DNA from: Stenomitos rutilans HA7619-LM2
Lineage (GTDB): Bacteria > Cyanobacteriota > Cyanobacteriia > Leptolyngbyales > Leptolyngbyaceae
NCBI GenBank assembly: GCA_019358945.1
Contig: JAHHIE010000034.1
Span: 1-64,000, forward strand
Direction: 5' to 3'
Length of the DNA stretch: 64,000 nt
The notes beneath the pieces were generated by a model. It saw nothing but the letters and a program-made list of their open reading frames with translations, searched no databases and had not been told where the DNA came from. Shown in pieces: positions 60,272-64,000 of this stretch. A program made the position numbers and the translations under genes. Within the stretch, counting starts at the first letter, position 1; every line of letters begins with the position of its first letter.

Positions 60272-62005
60272 ATGTCTTTGTCTGAAATGCCCTGCTTGAA
60301 TTTGGCGATCGCGCCCTTACGGACAGCGAATCACTTCGCCATCCATGTCACTCAGGCCCCGTATCCAGGGGGTTATGTTTTGCATGATTGTGTTTGGGCC
60401 GAGGCTCAAAATCAGCTTTGGCTGGGGTGGCAGGAGATGTTTTCGGCGAGAAGCCTTCCCAATGTGCCCCAGGTATCGCAGGTTGATGCGCTTCTACCAG
60501 ATTTGGTGCTGTCGCTGGAAGCACCAGCCGCACCGGGTCAACCAGTCAGCCAGTCAGGTCGATTGATGCAAAATCTGGGGATTAGCCTTTGGCAGTGGTT
60601 GTTTGATGGGCCGATTCAAGGCAGTCTCGACCATAGTCAGGGGATTGCAATGGGGCAATCCAAACCCCTACGGCTGCGCTTGGAAATTCGAGATCCTAAT
60701 TTGGTGGCGTTGCCCTGGGAAATTATGCAGGATGGCGCTGGCAAACAGCCCGTTTCGCTCCGTCAGCAGTTGCTATTTAGCCGCACCACGAGTGATGTTC
60801 ATTCGTTACCGACGCTGCGATCGGATAATATTCTCAAAATTCTGCTTGTCCTGGGTGAAGACTCTGAACCACCCGTAGAGAATGCATCTTCAGGCTTTAT
60901 TCGCGCCGACCACCCTGAGACCTCACCAACCTTACAGCTTGAGCAAGAAGCGAATGTGTTGGCTCATCTGCTCACAACGTCTGGGAGTAGTGGCATTGGC
61001 GGCGCGACTATTACACCCTGCCAGGTCGATACACTGGTGCAGCCCACGCCAGCCGCTCTGATTAGTCAACTTGAGAAACAGACGTACAATGTCTTTTTCT
61101 ATGCTGGGCATGGGATTCCTGCCCCAGATGGCGGGTTGCTGTTCTTGCGGCCTGACATGACCCTGAATGGAACAGAACTGGCTCAAGTGCTGACCCGTTG
61201 CCAGGTAAAGCTGGCTGTGTTTAATGCCTGCTGGGGTGCTCAGCCAGATCACGAAACCGTTCCAATCTCGTTAGAGCACCCGGAAGCGACTCGATCGCAA
61301 GCCATCCCACGCAGCAGCTTAGCAGAAGTCCTGATTCATCACGGCGTTCCGGCTGTTTTGGGGATGCGCGATTCCATTACGGATGAAGAAGCCTTGAGCT
61401 TTATTCAAGCCTTTGCCAGAGCGCTTTCAGGGCGGGTGCCGATCGACCAGGCGGTGGCGATTGCTCGACAGCACTTACTGACGCTGTATCGCTTTAACCA
61501 ACAAGCCTGGACGCTGCCCGTTCTTTACATGCATCCCGAATTTGATGGCGAACTGCTTCAGCCCCTTGAAGGCGGTATGACCGCAATGCCAGGACCGATT
61601 ACCCGGTTAGGACAACCGAAGCCCGATGCGGCGCTGCGATCGCTTACCACTGCGAAAGTCTGGCATATCCAGGGTGGCTTTATGCGCGTGGGCAGAGACC
61701 GGGCGGAAAATGATCTCGTGCTGCAAGAAGACCAGGGCGGAGTTTCACGCAAACATGCGGTGATTTTTGGTCGTCAGTCTCAAACCAATGGCGGTACCGA
61801 TCTAGCGTACTTTCTCGAAGACTTCTCTCGCTTTGGCACCTGGATGTTAGAGCCTGGAATGGATTCTTATGGTTGGCGCAAGGTGCACCGTCAGGAAGTG
61901 CCATTAAAGCCTGGTAGTCACTTGAAGTTTGGCAGCACTCATAACGAAGCGCTGGAGTTTACAAGATCGGTGGATGAACCAGACGACAATCGCGCGTTGG
62001 GCTAA
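60272..62005 (+). CDS. CHAT protease with C-terminal FHA domain
   Basis: 577 residues. A CHAT caspase-like core spans about 180-430: VFFYAGHGIPAPDGG (catalytic His) and LAVFNACWGAQPDHE (catalytic Cys). Then comes a linker and an FHA domain (about 475-570: MRVGRDRAENDLVLQ, then GGVSRKHAVIFGRQ). FHA binds phosphothreonine peptides, so a Ser/Thr kinase may control this protease. The first 175 residues are an unassigned strand-rich domain. No signal peptide. It follows mrdA after 94 bases on the same strand. Confidence 0.88.
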   Translation: MSLSEMPCLNLAIAPLRTANHFAIHVTQAPYPGGYVLHDCVWAEAQNQLWLGWQEMFSARSLPNVPQVSQVDALLPDLVLSLEAPAAPGQPVSQSGRLMQNLGISLWQWLFDGPIQGSLDHSQGIAMGQSKPLRLRLEIRDPNLVALPWEIMQDGAGKQPVSLRQQLLFSRTTSDVHSLPTLRSDNILKILLVLGEDSEPPVENASSGFIRADHPETSPTLQLEQEANVLAHLLTTSGSSGIGGATITPCQVDTLVQPTPAALISQLEKQTYNVFFYAGHGIPAPDGGLLFLRPDMTLNGTELAQVLTRCQVKLAVFNACWGAQPDHETVPISLEHPEATRSQAIPRSSLAEVLIHHGVPAVLGMRDSITDEEALSFIQAFARALSGRVPIDQAVAIARQHLLTLYRFNQQAWTLPVLYMHPEFDGELLQPLEGGMTAMPGPITRLGQPKPDAALRSLTTAKVWHIQGGFMRVGRDRAENDLVLQEDQGGVSRKHAVIFGRQSQTNGGTDLAYFLEDFSRFGTWMLEPGMDSYGWRKVHRQEVPLKPGSHLKFGSTHNEALEFTRSVDEPDDNRALG

Positions 62006-62178
62006 TCTACCGAAGCGATGTGCTGCAACGATAGTCGTGCTATCGAAACGGCTAATCCAGTCTAGCTAAAACATTTCTCAGCTAAATGACGTAAATTGGA
62101 TGGAGTTGCGGAACTGACAGCAAGCGTCCTGTAGGTAACACCAACGAGGTATTGTTTTCAGCGCATCAGGAGTCCACT

Positions 62179-62847
62179 ATGGTAATTAAGGTAATGTGTT
62201 CTGACGATCAAGCAGATTTAGAGGCTAAGGTTGAGCAAGCGCTCTGGGCAACATTGCTCCATGCAGATAGCGCACATTGCTCTTGGAATGGTGATGAACC
62301 GCTAACGGAAGACGCGTTTACAGTCACCGACGAGCCAACAGCAAAAGCTCCTTACGTTTGGAATCCTGCGGCGCCCGAGTCAGAAGCCTTTTTTACAGCC
62401 CTAGAGCAAGGCTTCTCTCTGGATAGCTGGACTGCGGATGAGATTAACACCCGTTCTAGTACATTCTTTGCCCAGGTCAATCAACTTTGGTCTGCCACCA
62501 GTCTTCAAGAAACGTTGATGCAGCGCTTCGCTACACGCGTGCCGCAACAGTTTCTGACGGCGATCGCTACACGCGCTCAACAAGTTTTGTCCAATTCTGT
62601 CTCTCTAGCCGATCAGCTTGTGCAGTGTGTGCAAGACGTGCTGCCCAACCTCGCGGAAGATGATCTATACGTCTTAGCGCGTCCTCTTGCCTATGCTATG
62701 CGAGGCAGCGATGCTCCCGTTGAATCGACTCTGGAGCGCGTCCGCACCGTTGAATGGAATGCGCTTTCTGAGGTGGAACAGGCTCGTCTGAGTTTGGCGA
62801 TCGCGCGCTATGCATTGGCTGAACTGGATGCAAAGCGTGAAGAGTGA
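62179..62847 (+). CDS. Hypothetical protein
   Basis: 222 residues from the ATG at 62179, chosen because AGGAG lies 8 bases upstream; the frame is open from 62152. Acidic and helical in the second half (VEQARLSLAIARYALAELD). No membrane segment. I do not recognise the family. It lies 173 bases after the CHAT-FHA gene on the same strand and could be linked to it. Confidence 0.65.
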   Translation: MVIKVMCSDDQADLEAKVEQALWATLLHADSAHCSWNGDEPLTEDAFTVTDEPTAKAPYVWNPAAPESEAFFTALEQGFSLDSWTADEINTRSSTFFAQVNQLWSATSLQETLMQRFATRVPQQFLTAIATRAQQVLSNSVSLADQLVQCVQDVLPNLAEDDLYVLARPLAYAMRGSDAPVESTLERVRTVEWNALSEVEQARLSLAIARYALAELDAKREE

Positions 62848-62999
62848 AGCAGGTGCTAGTTAGTTTGCTCCTGGATTAGGGCAGCACTGCGAGATTGTCT
62901 GTAGCGTGTCTGGCGTTGGGAGATTGTAAAACAGTTACGTATCTTGAGTAGCGATTTATATTTAACAAAGCAGTTGTAAATCTACTCAGAAGTTTCTAC

Positions 63000-63860
63000 A
63001 TGAAGCGCTCTGCTTCCTCGGTTCCAACATTCGACTCAATGCTTCTGCCGACAATTCAGGCTCTACAAATTTTGGGTGGGTCTGGTACGACTGAGGAGAT
63101 CTATGAACAAGTAGTACAGCTTCTCAGCGTTACTGACAAAGTTCTTGAGATTCTGCATGGCAGTACATCGCAAAGCGAGGTTGAATACCGACTTGCATGG
63201 AGCCGGACTTATCTCAAGAAGTATGGACTTTTGCAAAATTCAGCACGTGGCATATGGTCTTTAGTTTCAACTTCTATCAATCTCGATGATCTTGATCCCA
63301 AAGAGATTGTTAGGGCAGTTCGGGACGCTGATAAAAATAAGCCAGTCTCTTCAGTTTCATCAGAAGAGGCTGTTGGAGCTATTGAAACTTTAGAAGCGCT
63401 TGCGTGGCACTAACAACTTCACAAAACTTTGCTTTTGCTTGATCCATCTGCATTCGAGCGTTTGGCACAGCGATTGCTGCGCGAGTCTGGTTTTGTTCAA
63501 GTACAAGTTACGGGAAAATCTGGCGACGGTGGAATTGATGGTGTTGGAATTGCTCGTATCAACGGCTTCTTGAGCTTTCATGTGCTCTTTCAATGCAAGC
63601 GTTATCAGGGTTCGGTAACAGCAGGTCAAATTCGAGACTTTCGTGGGGCAATGCAAGGACGTACTGATAAGGGGTTGTTTATCACAACTGGTACATTCAC
63701 CAGAGACGCAATCAAAGAGGCCACACGAGATGGCGCACCGCCGATTGATTTAATAGACGGCGAACAGTTAGTTGAACGCTTGAAAGAGTTAGGTCTTGGT
63801 GTCAAGATAACAGTGATTGAGTCCGTTGAAGTTGATGTGGACTGGTTTGCAAAGATCTGA
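63000..63860 (+). pseudogene. mrr: mrr-type restriction gene split by one in-frame stop
   Basis: The first part (63000-63413) is the winged-helix Mrr N domain (ALQILGGSGTTEEIYEQVVQ). A TAA at 63411 follows, and the same frame continues to 63860 with the Mrr catalytic PD-(D/E)XK domain: FERLAQRLLRESGF, then GKSGDGGIDGVG (Asp), LFQCKRYQGSVTAGQIRDF (Q-x-K) and TTGTFTRDA. The stop replaces what is usually Glu in the WxExL motif before the catalytic part. A GAA-to-TAA change would explain it. The two parts could still be made separately if translation restarts at a TTG at 63429. Mrr cuts methylated DNA. Confidence 0.85.
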
Positions 63861-63917
63861 GATGGAAGAGCTGGTCAGCCTGCTAAGGCTTTGCGGCAAG
63901 TCTAAAGATTGACAGTT

Positions 63918-64000
63918 TTAGGAAGCTTCTTGCTGTTTTTTGCTCTTTAAGTAGGCTGCGATCACGTCACTCACGTTATCCTCAGCTTTGTAAACTCGTG
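63918..64000 (-). CDS. C-terminal end of a gene cut by the window edge
   Basis: The minus strand is open from the window edge to a TAA at 63918 and ends VIAAYLKSKKQQEAS. The charged, helical tail looks like coding sequence. It is convergent with mrr. Too short to identify. Confidence 0.35.
   Translation of the reverse strand, partial: RVYKAEDNVSDVIAAYLKSKKQQEAS

Overview
The window comes from a cyanobacterium, probably filamentous. The palindrome GCGATCGC (HIP1) and its relatives recur throughout. Several genes are typical of cyanobacteria: an RRM protein next to rpsU, a TIGR04376-type coiled-coil protein, a pentapeptide-repeat membrane protein, and CHAT, WD40 and FHA proteins. Intergenic DNA is full of short tandem repeats of the kind known from cyanobacteria.

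Layout. Positions 1-5500 are a worn border: an IS end with its transposase start, a gene cut by that IS, four small hypothetical genes, an intact amidase/glucosaminidase gene and nested IS relics. A membrane transglutaminase-like gene (5518-6987) and about 0.9 kb of non-coding DNA follow. Positions 7871-23529 hold two divergent operons that share one 176-bp promoter region. The leftward operon encodes a Cas4-like nuclease, a long prokaryotic Argonaute with all four predicted catalytic acidic residues, a 205-residue protein, a DUF559-SF2 helicase and a 724-residue protein. The rightward eight-gene operon encodes a DUF6932-like protein, an XRE-HTH/ImmA-IrrE protein, a Cys-rich protein, a radical SAM enzyme, a DPPW methyltransferase, an ASCH protein, a P-loop nucleotide kinase and a dGTPase-like HD enzyme. 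A 10-bp direct repeat lies against both core promoters, so both arms may be controlled together.

Positions 23864-27547 hold tniQ, tnsC and tnsB of the kind found in type V-K CRISPR-associated transposons, but no Cas12k or CRISPR array is present. The tnsB-side transposon end (27468-27547) has a second copy in the same orientation at 36387-36741. Between the two copies is a conflict-type gene set: pentapeptide membrane protein, trypsin/WD40/LamG protein, CHAT protease and a small helical protein. Three of these four share short Gly/Asn/Thr-rich motifs that look like amyloid-signalling motifs. An IS6-family relic, a duplicated 3' fragment of the amidase gene, decayed membrane-protein genes and a 3' fragment of tRNA-Val mark the right border of the accessory region.

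From 38 kb on the content is mostly housekeeping: katG, mutS, a PulC-like protein, ligA, rbp-rpsU, the potADBC polyamine operon (minus strand), a PBP2 gene and a CHAT-FHA gene. An mrr restriction gene is split by one in-frame stop. mutS and ligA both carry in-frame insertions of the repeats that fill the surrounding intergenic DNA.
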